DNA of 64,000 nucleotides from Sabellastarte sp. h YS-2021 (GCA_964017235.1 OZ024934.1:81434706-81498705), one strand, 5' to 3'. Counted from the first letter of the stretch, positions 10,806-21,956 are shown. Numbers and translations are program-made. The notes: a model not told the origin generated them from the sequence alone.

Positions 10806-11030
10806 CACTAAAATGTAATTAAATCAAACAAGTTAATCTTATGTATTCGGTTAAACAGCAGTAATTGTCTACTTAAGTACCTAGCTTTTAAAAATTATGA
10901 TTATGTTAATTGTTTTGCTTTGAAGACCCTGAACTTTGAATTTGCATATTGTTATTGTCTTGTTGCGCCTTAGAATCCACTACTCAGTGTAGATTAAGCG
11001 ATATAAAAGTCGAATTAGAATTAGAATTTA
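10806..11030 (+). repeat. CR1/L2-like LINE 3' tail
   Basis: At 10960-11027 TTGTTGCGCCTTAGAATC, GTAGATTAAGCG and ATATAAAAGTCGAATTAG form the 3'-end stem-loop and GAATT-type tail also seen after the LINE coding end at 46050-46115. No reverse transcriptase sequence precedes it, so it is a 5'-truncated insertion or a SINE sharing the LINE tail. Confidence 0.65.
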
Positions 11031-11732
11031 ACATGTAAAAATACCTTACAATAATCTTACAACAATAGCTATTTAATCCTGTTAGCTAGTCAGTCAAGCA
11101 GAAGTGAAACAAATCAAGTTCAAAAGTAATACTGGGACAAAAGGTAAATCTAGTTAAATCTAGTACCAATCCAGTTAACAAGTCACACACAAATGAACAT
11201 AAAAAGAGTCTTGAAACAATAGATACATCACAATGTAATCCAGTTGCCTAATCACTCCCCAGAAGTAAAACAATCAAGTTCAAAGGGGTGGTTGAACAAT
11301 AGACATCTTGTTCGCTAATGACCCTCCCATTGTCAAACATATTAACTGTCTTGGAATGATAAATGAATTCAGACTAATTTTATCAATGCATAAAAATATA
11401 GGTAAAATAGCTGATAAAATTATTTCAGTTTTGAGAATAAATCAACTGTGCAAATTATAAGCTGGGCTAATATCTGTAAGCAAATATATAGAAAGGATAA
11501 GAAAAGAAAAAAAACTTTAAATAACAATAGCAAGTCACAATCATAGGCTGTTCAATTAAATTTTTAGTAGTTAAGTAAACTGTTTTTTTAAACAGTCCAT
11601 GGGGTATAACATAATGTTTTGCTAATATTTGTCAATTCATCTCAAAATAAGCTATGGATATTCTATCTAAAAGGATAATATTAAATTTTAGATTTAAAAA
11701 CCTTCTTGAATTTATTATCCTAATTTGGGCTA
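11031..11732. other. No gene seen
   Basis: AT-rich spacer. The pair AGTCAGTCAAGCAGAAGTGAAAC and AATCACTCCCCAGAAGTAAAAC (about 11085 and 11250), with similar downstream text, hints at an old tandem duplication. Confidence 0.25.
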
Positions 11733-11826
11733 ATATGTTCTAGCCCATCTTAAGATAGGCTACCCAACTTAGGATCCTAAGTTGGACTATAGCCCATCTT
11801 AAGATGGGCTGACTCCTAAGTTGGGT
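11733..11826 (-). repeat. Palindrome-rich short repeat P1, copy 2 (inverted)
   Basis: It contains two TTAAGATGGGCT-type palindromes and a third, CCAACTTAGGATCCTAAGTTGG. It is the reverse complement of the block order at 8612-8756, and the two copies bracket 3 kb that includes element A. Confidence 0.75.
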
Positions 11827-12524
11827 TCCAACTGCCATATTTATGCAATGACCTAAACTTGTGACAAAAAGTACAGATTTGATAAAGGTCTAATAATTCA
11901 AGTGAAATGAAAGGGTTTCCATAGTGATAAGTTTTAAATACTGTGAAGAACTTCACACTTCTTCCTCTGGCATGTTCTGGCATGTGATTGCTTTGGTTAT
12001 TATACATTGATTCATCATGGTGTTAAATATCAGTCTGGTAGATTTTTTTAAGAGTTACAATGAAAATATCCATCTTTGATAACGTAACTAAAAAAGTGCT
12101 CCAGAATCCAGGATATTGACTCAATCCTTCCCAAATTTGCAAAACGGTTCTTCCTAATGTAGCAGTTATGATGTTCCCTGGAAATTTCATACAATCCGTG
12201 CAGTAGTTTTTGAGTTATACTGTAAACAAACAAACAAGGAAACAGAACGAGTAATATACTTTTCAAAAAATTTGCAAAGTTGAACGAAGAAGAACTTCCA
12301 AGAGTGACCAGATTCACAATTTAAAGAGGGTCTTCTGCTAAAAGTTCATCTTCACTAATTTCCCCACAATATCTGTCAATCAAAAGCGGTTGATTATGAT
12401 TTTATTCATGCTTGTACCAATTGTATGTACACACCAGTCATTATGGTCCTTATAAAAGAACTTATAGGTACCCTCTATGGAATAAAAATAACCCAGTATA
12501 TTACACTGAAGACCCAACCAGATG
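11827..12524. other. No gene; degenerate repeat tail at about 12085-12245
   Basis: GAAATTTCATACAATCCGTG, GTAGTTTTTGAGTTATACTG and AAACAAACAAACAAGGAAAC match the shape of tails in R1-type elements (compare 5850-5930 and 32770-32830). The two minus-strand open frames here lack recognisable domains. Confidence 0.35.
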
Positions 12525-12528
12525 TATA

Positions 12529-12712
12529 TGTTACGCCCAATCCGTGAAATTGCCCATTTCGTGAAATAGGCAAGAATTTTGCCCATTTCGTGAAATAGGC
12601 AACTGACTTGCCCATTTCATGAAATGGGCAATTTTTGTAATATTCACTTGCCCATTTCGTGAAATGGGCAATTTTTACTTGCCCATTTCACGAAATGGGC
12701 AAAGCCATGCAT
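12529..12712 (+). repeat. Left terminal inverted repeat made of palindromes
   Basis: Five copies of a TGCCCATTTCRTGAAATGGGCA-like palindrome (variants with TAGGCA) lie between 12548 and 12702, separated by 5-20 bp. The matching right repeat at 14163-14305 has four copies. Each palindrome can form its own hairpin of about 10 bp per arm. Confidence 0.9.
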
Positions 12713-12953
12713 GAAAAATAAAGTTTCGTACATTAAAATATTTTATTGTTTTATTGTAAATACAAACACCAAATCATACTATAGTTTCATATTTTTAAAC
12801 AAGAAACATATTTTACTACCAATATTTGTGATCATAGCAATAGTGGTGACAAAACTAAAAGATCAATTAAACATTTAACACACCTGTTTGTGAAAACAAT
12901 ATTAAACAGTATTCCCAGCATTTATGATTTAAAAGTCACAGTTTATTCACTTG

Positions 12954-13319
12954 TTATTTATCCACATAGTCACACCTTTCACAATGTTTGATGTACTCCT
13001 GCACAAGACTTTTAGGAATGTTGCAGTACTGGTCTTGCAGCTTCTTGTGTGTTTTCTTCTCCCCTCCATGGCTTGTCTCCAAATGAAATGTACGGATGAT
13101 GTTGATCACTTCATCCTTGTGTGCCATGTACTTGTCATTGTGTTTTGCCACTTTATCAACACCACCTAAAGATACTAATTTATAAGTTTTCAGAATATGG
13201 TAACTGTCTCTTGATAAAGTACAACCAGTTTTACCCTGCCTCAAAACACTAATAACTTTATGTTGATAGTCAACAGTCCAGAGTGATGTGCATTTTTCAA
13301 TAGCCAGATCCATGTCCAC
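12954..13319 (-). pseudogene. Integrase H2C2 zinc-binding fragment inside the Ginger-like element
   Basis: A 121-residue frame. Residues 79-116 hold an HHCC zinc-binding pattern of retroviral/Gypsy-type integrases: H79, H84 in ETSHGGEKKT, then C113 and C116 in HCERC. The upstream segment (residues 1-60) resembles the region preceding this domain in invertebrate KRBA2-like/Ginger transposases. The frame ends 5 residues after C116, so the DDE catalytic core expected immediately downstream is absent. It cannot be a full transposase. It could be an exon of an intron-containing gene, but no core-domain sequence is seen in the remaining ~250 bp before the terminal repeat. Its position inside perfect-TSD ends ties it to the transposon. 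Confidence 0.7.
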
Positions 13320-14162
13320 TATTCAAAGAAAAACACAAAAATAATATATTTCTTTGCTGTATTCTTGAACTTTGAAAGCACTATGAAAAACCAATGAGAA
13401 ATTGGGGTATTTATACTAGTATGCCATGGAATATGGCAATTGAAATACAAAGCTATAAAGAAATCACAATTGTAATCATATTCTTTATACTAAATTGCTG
13501 TTTTTTGAAAGCTGCTCAGGTGTATTATCTGCCAAGTGATGAAAGTAATTGTTGCAAAAATTTTCCTTGTGTAGTTTGTAAAGGAAGAGATCACAGGCAT
13601 GATCAAAGAACCAGTTAAACCTTTGTAGCCACAGAATCAAATTGCAATCAAATCTCAGAACCTGGACATGCAGAGGCCATGACTTGAGATTGCAATACAC
13701 CTCACAGTTAGGCCCTGTTTACACATAAACTGAATGCTAATCTTACAAAGAAGCCCTTCATTGTAACATGTCTTCTTTTCAATAATAAGGGCATGCAATT
13801 TATAGGTAAGCCTTTGATATTTGACAATTTATAAAATATACATTTTAAAAAGAAAAGAGTTTAAGGCCATATAGTATATACTTCAAAAGTACTACTAATT
13901 AAGACACACAATTTATAGTTTGACTTTTGATCAAACATTAAAGAATGTTCATTAAATAATGGGCCCTCTTATTTCATAATTTGGTGACATAAATATTTTA
14001 AAGTTGTAAGTTGTGTAAATATGTTACTCTTAAAAAGCAGATATTTTCCCAAAGCTAGCAGAATAATGCAATTCATTTACCTTTTTCTTTTGAAATAACA
14101 GTTTCAATATTTTTAAAGTTTTTCTTCATCTATGCATGGAAATTACATTTTCATACATAAGA

Positions 14163-14305
14163 TTGCCTATTTCATGAAATGGGCAAGCCACATATGAATA
14201 AATTGCCTATATCGTGAAATGGGCAAGTCAGTTGCCCATTTCATGAAATGGGCAAAATTCTTGCCTATTTCACGAAATGGGCAATTTCGTGGATTGGGCG
14301 TAACA
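14163..14305 (+). repeat. Right terminal inverted repeat made of palindromes
   Basis: Four TTGCCYATTTCRTGAAATGGGCAA-like units followed by GGATTGGGCGTAACA. Inverse of 12529-12712, with loss of part of the inner region. Confidence 0.9.
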
Positions 14306-14309
14306 TATA

Positions 14310-15312
14310 TATGGGGTAAGTTTTGCTTTTGTTAATTTTTTTCTCTAAATTATGCTATGATGTCATTAGCACTTGCAAAGATTTATGTTGTCACTTTTGA
14401 TGTAAAAAGGTGATTATAGTTTGTAGCTAAACTACTGTTCTGCATTCATTTATGCCAAGGTTGCTTATATTAAGGTAAAGTCCTTGTTCTTAGAATACTT
14501 TCTTATTAAATTAAATCTATTTACTTTGACATTTTTTTCTTTGAATGAATGGAATTTAATTTGCAGGAAGGTTCTGTAATTTAATTTAATTCTTTAATTT
14601 AATTATTCTGAGAATAATAGAAGCTTCTGCCCCCAGTCACACTATATGGAAGCATTGACCACATTTATAGACATTTTGTAAAATGACCTATTCCTTTATG
14701 TACTGCCAAACTTCTGTCAGTAAAGTTTGCATACTGTGGCATTCCCTTGATTCTGTGGATGCACATAAAAAATGTGGATGTATAAAATTTACCATTTGTA
14801 ACTACCCATTAATGCAGGGTGTCCTTATTATCCATTCTGTAGCATTCTGTCTCTTTCTGTGTCTCCAATTAAGCTGTCTGTTTGTCATTATGTTACTGTG
14901 TCTTTACAGTATATATACAGTATAATATCTGTGTAATACTGTGGCCATTCTCCCTAGATTCTCATTCCATTTGTATTGTAGGTTTGGAGCAGTGTTTCAT
15001 AGGTGGTACTGTGCATTCCGCTTCTGTTTCTCCTGCCGTTTATAACTGCTTGAAATATTACCTGTAGTGTGATCCGGGCATAATATAATCATGTTAACAG
15101 AGTAAGGAGGTGAAAAACGGACTTATTTACTTTATCATATAGACTTGATTTGCAAAATACTTGCCATGTACGAGTATAGCTTTCGTCTGTGATACTGAAT
15201 GACTGCTTATGATATGGTTGTTACTTATAACCTCAAAACCGTTTTTATTTATTGGTTTCCAGAAATCTCTAGACTATTATGTGATTTGCAGAAATTATTA
15301 CTTTTAACTTTA
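14310..15312. other. No gene seen
   Basis: AT-rich. Two hydrophobic open frames (14683-14925 and 14882-15067, +) have no recognisable domain. Confidence 0.3.
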
Positions 15313-15580
15313 TAAATACCTAAACTGTAGTTACTGATAAATGCAAAAGGTACACTAATAAGTTAGTAAATAACCTTATCTAACTACAATGTGATGTACA
15401 TTAAATAAATAATGATTTTTGTATACTTTATTTTCTATTGCCTTTAATATTAATACACTGGCTGTATCTGCATCAAAGAACAGATTTGTTGGAAACAAAA
15501 CAAGTGAGACCATTCATAAACTTAACAAAATTTTATGCACATCACCTTATCTTGACCTTGTAAAAATTATACAATTTTTT
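15313..15580 (+). repeat. Dispersed repeat R2, copy 2
   Basis: Direct match to 2945-3207; the last 129 bp are identical. See that entry. Confidence 0.85.
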
Positions 15581-16844
15581 CAACCTTTTCCCTGATTTCA
15601 TAGATCTACATCCACCTACCAGAATACTTCCTCTATTGTTATTAAGGATTGATTTCACTGAAACGTAACATTACACTAATTACTAAAACAAGACCTGTGG
15701 TTCTCAATTATAAGCAGCATCATGCTATTATCTTAATAGAAAAATAGCTCATAATTGGGGAGTGTACAGAGCTTATTAGTATTGTTATTATTATCATTAC
15801 TTTTCATTTTTTTTTGCTTTGGGACATAGTTGTACTTGTTTGCTGTTTTGTTGCTAGTTGGCAAACATACATTTACATGCAACCAGAAGACATTTTCAAA
15901 ACTCTCAGTTTTTTCTTTCCAATACACAGATAGATTTCTGGCACTGTGTCAATTGACCTGACAGTTACCCATTTGTACAATTCCTTCATGGATTCACATC
16001 ACAGGATTCAGATTCAGGCAGTGTGAATGTTGCATAAGAAACAAGGGTCTATTGCAGCCTCATGTAAAGGCTATTTAATTAGCAAACATGATGAAAATTT
16101 AATGACAATAATTTTTCAGTCTCTTTATGGGATTGTTCATTATTCACCCTACCTGAAGTTTATCATATTTCTTACTCTAAACATCCCTCTTCCCCTCCAA
16201 CTGCAACACACCCACCACCTTTTTAGACAAAAAAATAGAAGATGAGTACAGGAAAAACACTATAATTAATGTGTAATTGAGTAAAGAGTACAATGATTTC
16301 TTTCCACAGTAGCTCAAGTATTTAACTTAAATTACTCTCTGCCATGTTAATTTGAAGCAGATCTTTGAAACAACAGATATGCAAAAAATTGTTTTTATAG
16401 TATCCAGGCAACATTCAAAAATGGGAACAATATAAGCTAAGCCAAACATGAGCTTAATTCTACCACTGATTAACTTATAACTGGAGCTGATATTTAGCTC
16501 ATAACTGGCCATTGGCAGTCCCTGGGTAGTTTGTATTGGGTGTAAATTATTTAGATAGAATTAATATGTATGAAAAGTCACAAATATATATCAGAAATGG
16601 CAAAAGATGGAGTGATTTGAGGCTCATTTTTGTTGCCTTGGTGTATTTACCTCTTTTTTGATCCAGAATTTTGTAAAATTTAATTTTTGGAATGATTACT
16701 ATAACTTTGTGATGAATGTCACAAACATGTTAGAAACAGTAAGAGACAGAGCAAGTATCATATTATTGGGTATTTATTTGAACCTTGACACTTATGAAAT
16801 TTATTGTTACTACAGCAGTGTGGTAAAGTTTGACCAGTGACCTT
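15581..16844. other. No gene seen
   Basis: AT-rich spacer without recognised repeat or domain. Confidence 0.3.
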
Positions 16845-17175
16845 TCTCCTTCCTCTGGTGGAGGTATTGCAATCTACTCCATAATCTTGCATATACAAAT
16901 ACTTCAGCTACCTCCATCTTTGTAATGAACAACATGACATATTAGATAGGGTAAGAAAAGTGAATGTCATTATAGTAAAAAAAAAACACTTGGCATTTGC
17001 TATCATCATTAGGTGTTTTATTGCACTTTTAAAATTATAAATCTTTGCATCTTTTTAAGAGTCCAATGCCCTGTGTATTAAACAAATGTATAGGATTCCT
17101 GCACATGTTTCAGCAGTAAGTCAATATAGTTGTTGACTTTTTACATTGTATTTCTTGATGGATTTGCAAAAGTCA
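16845..17175 (+). repeat. Dispersed repeat R3, copy 1
   Basis: Blocks TGGAGGTATTGC, AACATGACATATTAGATA, GAATGTCATTAT, ATCTTTGCATCTTTTTAAGA, GTGTATTAAAC and GTCAATATAGTTGT recur in the same order and spacing at 28148-28465, with about three-quarters identity by eye. Confidence 0.7.
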
Positions 17176-17674
17176 TATTTTCTTATTGATATAAAATGAC
17201 TGAGTGTATACAGTGGGGGCAATCGGAGAAAAATACCTCTCTGTATGAAACATGTGTTTAAAAATTGGTATGTATTAACAAGCAAAACATATGATTTGTG
17301 CACATACAAACCATTTAAATGGATACTTTTATTGCGCTACAATAGCTTACCATTTGGATACATTAAGTTCAGATACACGGCAGCCGTTCTTTTTAAGCTG
17401 AATAAATTGGACAAAAATTTCAAAATGGGACATAAAATATTGAAGTTATGGCCATTTTAACAAGAAGTCTCTGCTATATGGTAACAACACCTGTAGATTT
17501 GATAAAAAGTTGGAGAATTCTACACATGTAAAAACAAGACTTGCAAGGCCTTTGTAGTAAGATGACCTCACTTGACATTGAAGAAGGGGTCAAATGTCAA
17601 AGCCAGCAATTGGAAAAGAGTCACAGGCCATGACTTCCAAAAAGTTGTTTTCACTGCCATTCCATTCAGGATGT
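17176..17674. other. No gene seen
   Basis: AT-rich spacer. The minus-strand open frame at 17568-17798 overlaps the LINE remnant in the opposite direction and is not supported. Confidence 0.3.
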
Positions 17675-17910
17675 GCAGTGTTAAGGTAAAACTATACCCC
17701 AATAAGACTGACTTCAAAACCATTGGTGACCAGTTTATAGGAATAAATTGAACCCTCATTTTCCCTGTTGCATTGCTTGACATTGACACAACACCCATAT
17801 TTAGAGAAACTACACTGTCAAGTTATTGTTGACTCATAATGACAATTTGTTCTCTTCCCACATCAAACCAGTATGCAAATCCTGCTACTTCCATTTTAAA
17901 GGTGTACTCC
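17675..17910 (+). pseudogene. CR1/Jockey-type LINE reverse-transcriptase fragment
   Basis: It matches 31180-31420 over most of its length. Plus-strand frames read a segment like YPNKTDFKTIGDQ, then HIKPVCKSCYFHFK. These correspond to the conserved K-x-N-x-x-K-T-E-F and H-I-x-x-V-C-K-S-x-x-F-H-L blocks after the reverse-transcriptase palm in CR1/Jockey-group elements. Frameshifts and stops separate the blocks. Dead remnant. Confidence 0.65.
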
Positions 17911-17957
17911 CCAATTTTGAAGGTGGTATTTTTATTATTCCATTTCACAGAGATAAT

Positions 17958-19301
17958 TACGGAAGAGTATTAGGGCCAGGTAAAAAAATTTTTTTTTTCA
18001 ATTTCTTGAGATATTATCTCAATTTCTTGAGATACTAAGTCAATTTTTTGAAATACTTATCTCAATTTGAAAAATTGACTTAATATCTCAAGAAATTGAC
18101 ATAATAAAATGGAGATAACTCAAAAAATGACATAATATTTCGAAAAATTGACTTAATATCTCAAGAAATTGAGATAACTATCTCAAAAAATTGACATAAT
18201 ATCTCGAAAAATTGACTTAATATCTCAAGAGATTGACATAATATCTCAAGAAATTGAGATAACTATCTAAAAAAATGACTTAATATCTCAAAAAATTGAG
18301 ATAATGTCTCGAAAAATTGAGATAACTATCTCGAAAAATTGACATAATATCTCAAGAAATTGAAATAATATCTAAAGAAATCGAGATAATATCTCAAGAA
18401 ATTGAGATAACTATCTAAAAAAAGTGACTTAATATCTCGAAAAATTGACTTAATATCTCAAGAAATTGAGATAACTATCTCGAAAAAATGACATCTCAAG
18501 AAATTGACTTAATATCTCGAAAAATTGAGATAACTATCTTGAAAAATTGACATAATATCTCAAAAAAATGACTTAATATCTCAAGAAATTGACATAATAT
18601 TTCAAAAAATTGATTTAATATCTCAAAAATTGACTTAGTATCTCAAAAAATTGACATAATATCTCGAAAAAATGACTTAATATCTCAAGAAATTGACATA
18701 ATATCTCAAAAAATTTACTAAATATCTCAAAAAATTGACTTAATATCTCGAAAAATTGACATAATATCTCGAAAAATTGAGATAACTATCTCAAAAAATT
18801 TACTTAGTATCTCGAAAAATTGACTTAATATCTAAATAAATTGAGATAACTATCTCAAACAATTGACTTAGTATCTCGAAAAATTGACTTAATATCTCAA
18901 AAAAATTGAGATAATATCTCAAGAAATTGACTTAATATCTCAAGAAATTGAGATAACTATCTCAAGAAATTGAGATAACATCTCAAGAAATTGAGATAAC
19001 ATCTCAAGAAATTGACTTAATATCTCAAGAAATTGACTTAATATCTCAAAAAATTGAGATAAGTATCTCAAGAAATCGAGATACTATCTCAAGAAATTGA
19101 GATAATATCTCAAGAAATTGAAATAATATCTCAAAAAATTGACTTAATATCTCAAGAAATTGAGATAAGTATCTCAAAAAATTGACTTAGTATCTCAAGA
19201 AATTGAAATAATATCTCAAGAAACTGACTTAATATCTCAAGAAATTGAGATAAGTATCTCAAAAAATTGACTTAGTATCTTGGCCCTAATACTCTTCCGT
19301 A
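17958..19301. mobile_element. TIR element with a satellite core, 6-bp target duplication
   Basis: Perfect 21-bp terminal inverted repeats (17958-17978 starting TACGGAAGAGTATTAGGG, and 19281-19301) are flanked by GATAAT on both sides (17952-17957, 19302-19307). The interior is almost wholly an array of a ~21-bp AT-rich motif. No open frame of a transposase is present, so it must be mobilised in trans. Confidence 0.85.
17998..19280 (+). repeat. ~21-bp satellite array (TATCTCAAGAAATTGACTTAA type)
   Basis: About 60 units alternate AAGAAATTGA/GAAAAATTGA with TAATATCTC/TAACTATCTC/TAGTATCTC linkers. The first ~65 bp (17998-18062) are in the opposite orientation (CAATTTCTTGAGATA). The strand switches at a small palindrome near 18063-18078 (CAATTTGAAAAATTG). 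The left arm can therefore pair with the rest. Confidence 0.95.
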
Positions 19302-19307
19302 GATAAT

Positions 19308-19835
19308 CATAAAACCTCCATAAAATCAATCCAAATGAAAAACTTCAGCTAATTAACAAAGAAACAGCACTTTCAACTTCACCAGAGCGACACCCCCCCC
19401 CCCCATGGATTTTGTATCATACAAGTAAAAGAACAACAAACAATAAATATATATTAAAAGCCACATTTTGTTAAAATTCATGTCAGAATCTTCTTGTTTA
19501 TTCTGATAACAAACATTCACACATCCATAACTATACAACAAGACTCAGAAAAATAAAAACATCCAGTCTGTGGAAATGGTAAATATAACAGGTTGAGGTG
19601 TGTTTTTTAAAGATTAAACTGATTATTAAACAAATCAATACATATCTGAGATTATCCCCGATATTTTGATATGATAACTTACATATTTCTATAATGTCAA
19701 TACAATAGATTACTTCAGTCATCTGACCATGTTGTCAGGATGAGATTTTGCTTGCACAGTTTTTTTCTTAAAATAATAGGAGGTTGGTTGGTGTAAAGCA
19801 GTGGCTAACTGTAATTTGGGTAAGTGACAATGAGT
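19308..19835. other. No gene; C-run
   Basis: A run of about 13 C at 19392-19404 is the only notable feature. The minus-strand open frames are short and unsupported. Confidence 0.3.
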
Positions 19836-19837
19836 TA

Positions 19838-20061
19838 GAGTAAGAAATCTAAAATTCGCCACATATCTGAAATTCGCCACATGTTGAAATACTAATAAAA
19901 TAAACTAACTGAGGTGAGATTTGTTAAATGTACAGTAAATTTAGGCTTTTTGAACTGAAAACTACCAAATGTAAGACAAAACATCATTTTCTTCATAAAA
20001 TTAACTAAGGTTTTAGAGGTGGCGAATATTAACTTGCTGGCGAATTTTAGATTTCTTACTC
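19838..20061. mobile_element. MITE M1, 224-bp copy, TA target duplication
   Basis: Same ends and same length as 7244-7467; TA at 19836-19837 and 20062-20063. The sub-terminal block ATCTGAAATTCGCCACAT is also shared. Confidence 0.9.
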
Positions 20062-20105
20062 TAACATAAAGTTTATTATTTAGAAGCTGGTAAAGCAGAC
20101 TGATA

Positions 20106-20265
20106 GAGTAAGAAATCTAAAATTCGCCACATATCTGAAATTCGCCATATGTGAAAATACTAATAAAATAAGTGAATTGTGGTGAGATTTGTTGAATGTA
20201 TAGTAAATTAAGGCTTTTAGAGGTGGCGAATTTTAGATTCCTGGCGAATTTTAGATTTCTTACTC
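20106..20265. mobile_element. MITE M1, 160-bp internally deleted copy
   Basis: Ends and TA duplication (20104-20105, 20266-20267) are intact. About 64 bp of the interior present in the 224-bp copies are missing between GTAAATTAAGGC and TTTTAGAGGTGG. Confidence 0.9.
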
Positions 20266-20267
20266 TA

Positions 20268-21369
20268 AAAGAGTAATGAGTTCTACAATATCCCTTACTA
20301 ATAGAAACATAAAATTCACAAATATGTCTTTAAATTTAAAAGGAAGAGATTAATATAATTATATCTTTACTCTTCAGTTGTTTAAATTAAAAAATGATAG
20401 CTTAATATTTACTTTATATATTTACCCTTCAATTGTCTGTATGTAGTAAACTGCATTACTTTTTTTGTAAAACATTTCTCCATAAAAAGACAAATAAATT
20501 GGGTTCAGCATTCCTTATTTAACAAGGCAGAGACTTGGGAATTTCCCACTGGGTCTATGAATTATCAATGACTTCTATACTTGTGGGGTTAGGGTTTCTA
20601 TTTTTTTGCGCAGTAATATGAAAGCCATCTGCAAAATGTAATTTACATATTGATGGTGTGTGTGGAAGAAAAAAAAATATAAAATTATATATGACCAGGA
20701 AAACCTCTATTTTTTTAAAAAAAAATAATGTGTAAAAAATTAAGTAAATGTCTTTTATCAGGTGTTTTTATTGTTCTGAAAACCCTGAAATTTTATGTAT
20801 CAACTGATTGTTGCCATTAGCTGTTCACATTTGTATGAGGTTAGTTAAAGGTTTGTATCACGTTGAAGTTTTGTATAATGTTGAATATTGATGTTAAATA
20901 GGTTAGTTTCAAGAAATGAGTTAGCAATTTCCTCAACAAAGTTATGTAATTTATAACTACTGAACATTAAAATCCTTAATTTTATACCTTCCAATTGCAT
21001 TTTAACTTGAGATATATATTGTTGTTTCAAAGATTTATTGCAGTGCTTTATAGAAACTAGTAATGAATTTTACATTCACTATACAAACATAATACATTGG
21101 CAAATTATGTTAGAACTGGAAAGTGAGATTTCAATATTGATCAATATGGAAAGCCAGAGGGAATTAAAGTTTGATATCGATAAACTGTGTATAACATCCA
21201 ACATCTACAGCATTAGTTGTAGTTCTACCTTAGTAAAAATTATACCAACAAGACATATTGCACTTTCAAATGATGAGACCTCAAAGCTGATTAAGTCAAA
21301 TCTCTTTAAGTGGAATTTTGTCAAGTAGAATTAAGTAGGGTCCCCAGAGGTGTCCTTCCATTGAAGGTC
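20268..21369. other. No gene supported
   Basis: A 96-codon open frame at 21038-21328 (+) has a plausible length but no recognisable domain and low-complexity AT-rich codon use. Confidence 0.3.
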
Positions 21370-21371
21370 TA

Positions 21372-21533
21372 GAGTAAGAAATCTAAAATTTTTGCCACAT
21401 ATCTGAAATTTGCCACATGTGGAAATACTAATAAATATAATGAATTGAGGTGAGATTCTTATCTTCATAGAATTAAATAAGGTTTTAGAGGTGGCAAATT
21501 TTAGATTTCTGGTGAATTTTAGATTTCTTACTC
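21372..21533. mobile_element. MITE M1, 162-bp internally deleted copy
   Basis: TA at 21370-21371 and 21534-21535. Its interior deletion differs from the one at 20106-20265, so the two short forms arose independently. Confidence 0.85.
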
Positions 21534-21822
21534 TAAACTATAATCTGGAGATCCTGGTTAAGCAATTAACAGGGTTTCTACTGTATATCTATATCAGTTA
21601 TGTAGATCTAACTGGTTATATTTATACTGAGTATACTGTACAGGGTAATAGATATAATTATATCACATTTAACATGATTCTGGGCAGAGGGTCCATTACC
21701 CCACTGGATCTCTATCACTCATATGAGACATTAAAGAGCCATATGCATCAAGGTATTCTCATAGTAAACTTGTCTATTCACATCAATAATGATACAATAT
21801 GAGCAGCTGGTACAGAATAATT

Positions 21823-21828
21823 TTTATT
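21823..21828 (-). promoter_or_regulatory. Candidate polyadenylation signal of the channel gene
   Basis: Minus-strand AATAAA about 213 bp past the stop codon of the DEG/ENaC gene. It is the first canonical hexamer I noticed downstream. In AT-rich DNA this can occur by chance. Confidence 0.4.
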
Positions 21829-21956
21829 TTTGAAGAATTCTCCAACCCTTATCAGGTGGTAGGTATAGTCGGTATACAAATACAGGATGAGTAGACCTTT
21901 CTTTCAGAACCAAATTTTGTTTTTCACTCTATGCTTCAGCTTGAAGATTACTTGTA

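Larger units (their letters stand above)
12529..14305 (-). mobile_element. Ginger-like DNA transposon remnant, TATA target duplication
   Basis: The ends are TGTTACGCCCAATCC (12529) and its near-perfect inverse GGATTGGGCGTAACA (ending 14305), flanked by TATA at 12525-12528 and 14306-14309. Ginger transposons (cut-and-paste elements with a Gypsy-related integrase) are known to have TGTNR-type ends and 4-bp duplications, both of which fit. The terminal repeats run for about 130-190 bp and are built from palindromes. The only coding remnant is an integrase zinc-binding segment on the minus strand. At 1777 bp it is too short to hold a full transposase, so it is either an internally deleted, non-autonomous copy or a decayed one. 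Confidence 0.75.

Noticed and set aside
17998-19280. A CRISPR array
   Set aside because: The repeats are ~21 bp without unique spacers, AT-only in style, and enclosed in transposon inverted repeats of a eukaryotic genome.
21038-21328. A 96-codon gene upstream of the MITE
   Set aside because: No recognisable domain; AT-rich codon use matches the surrounding spacer.
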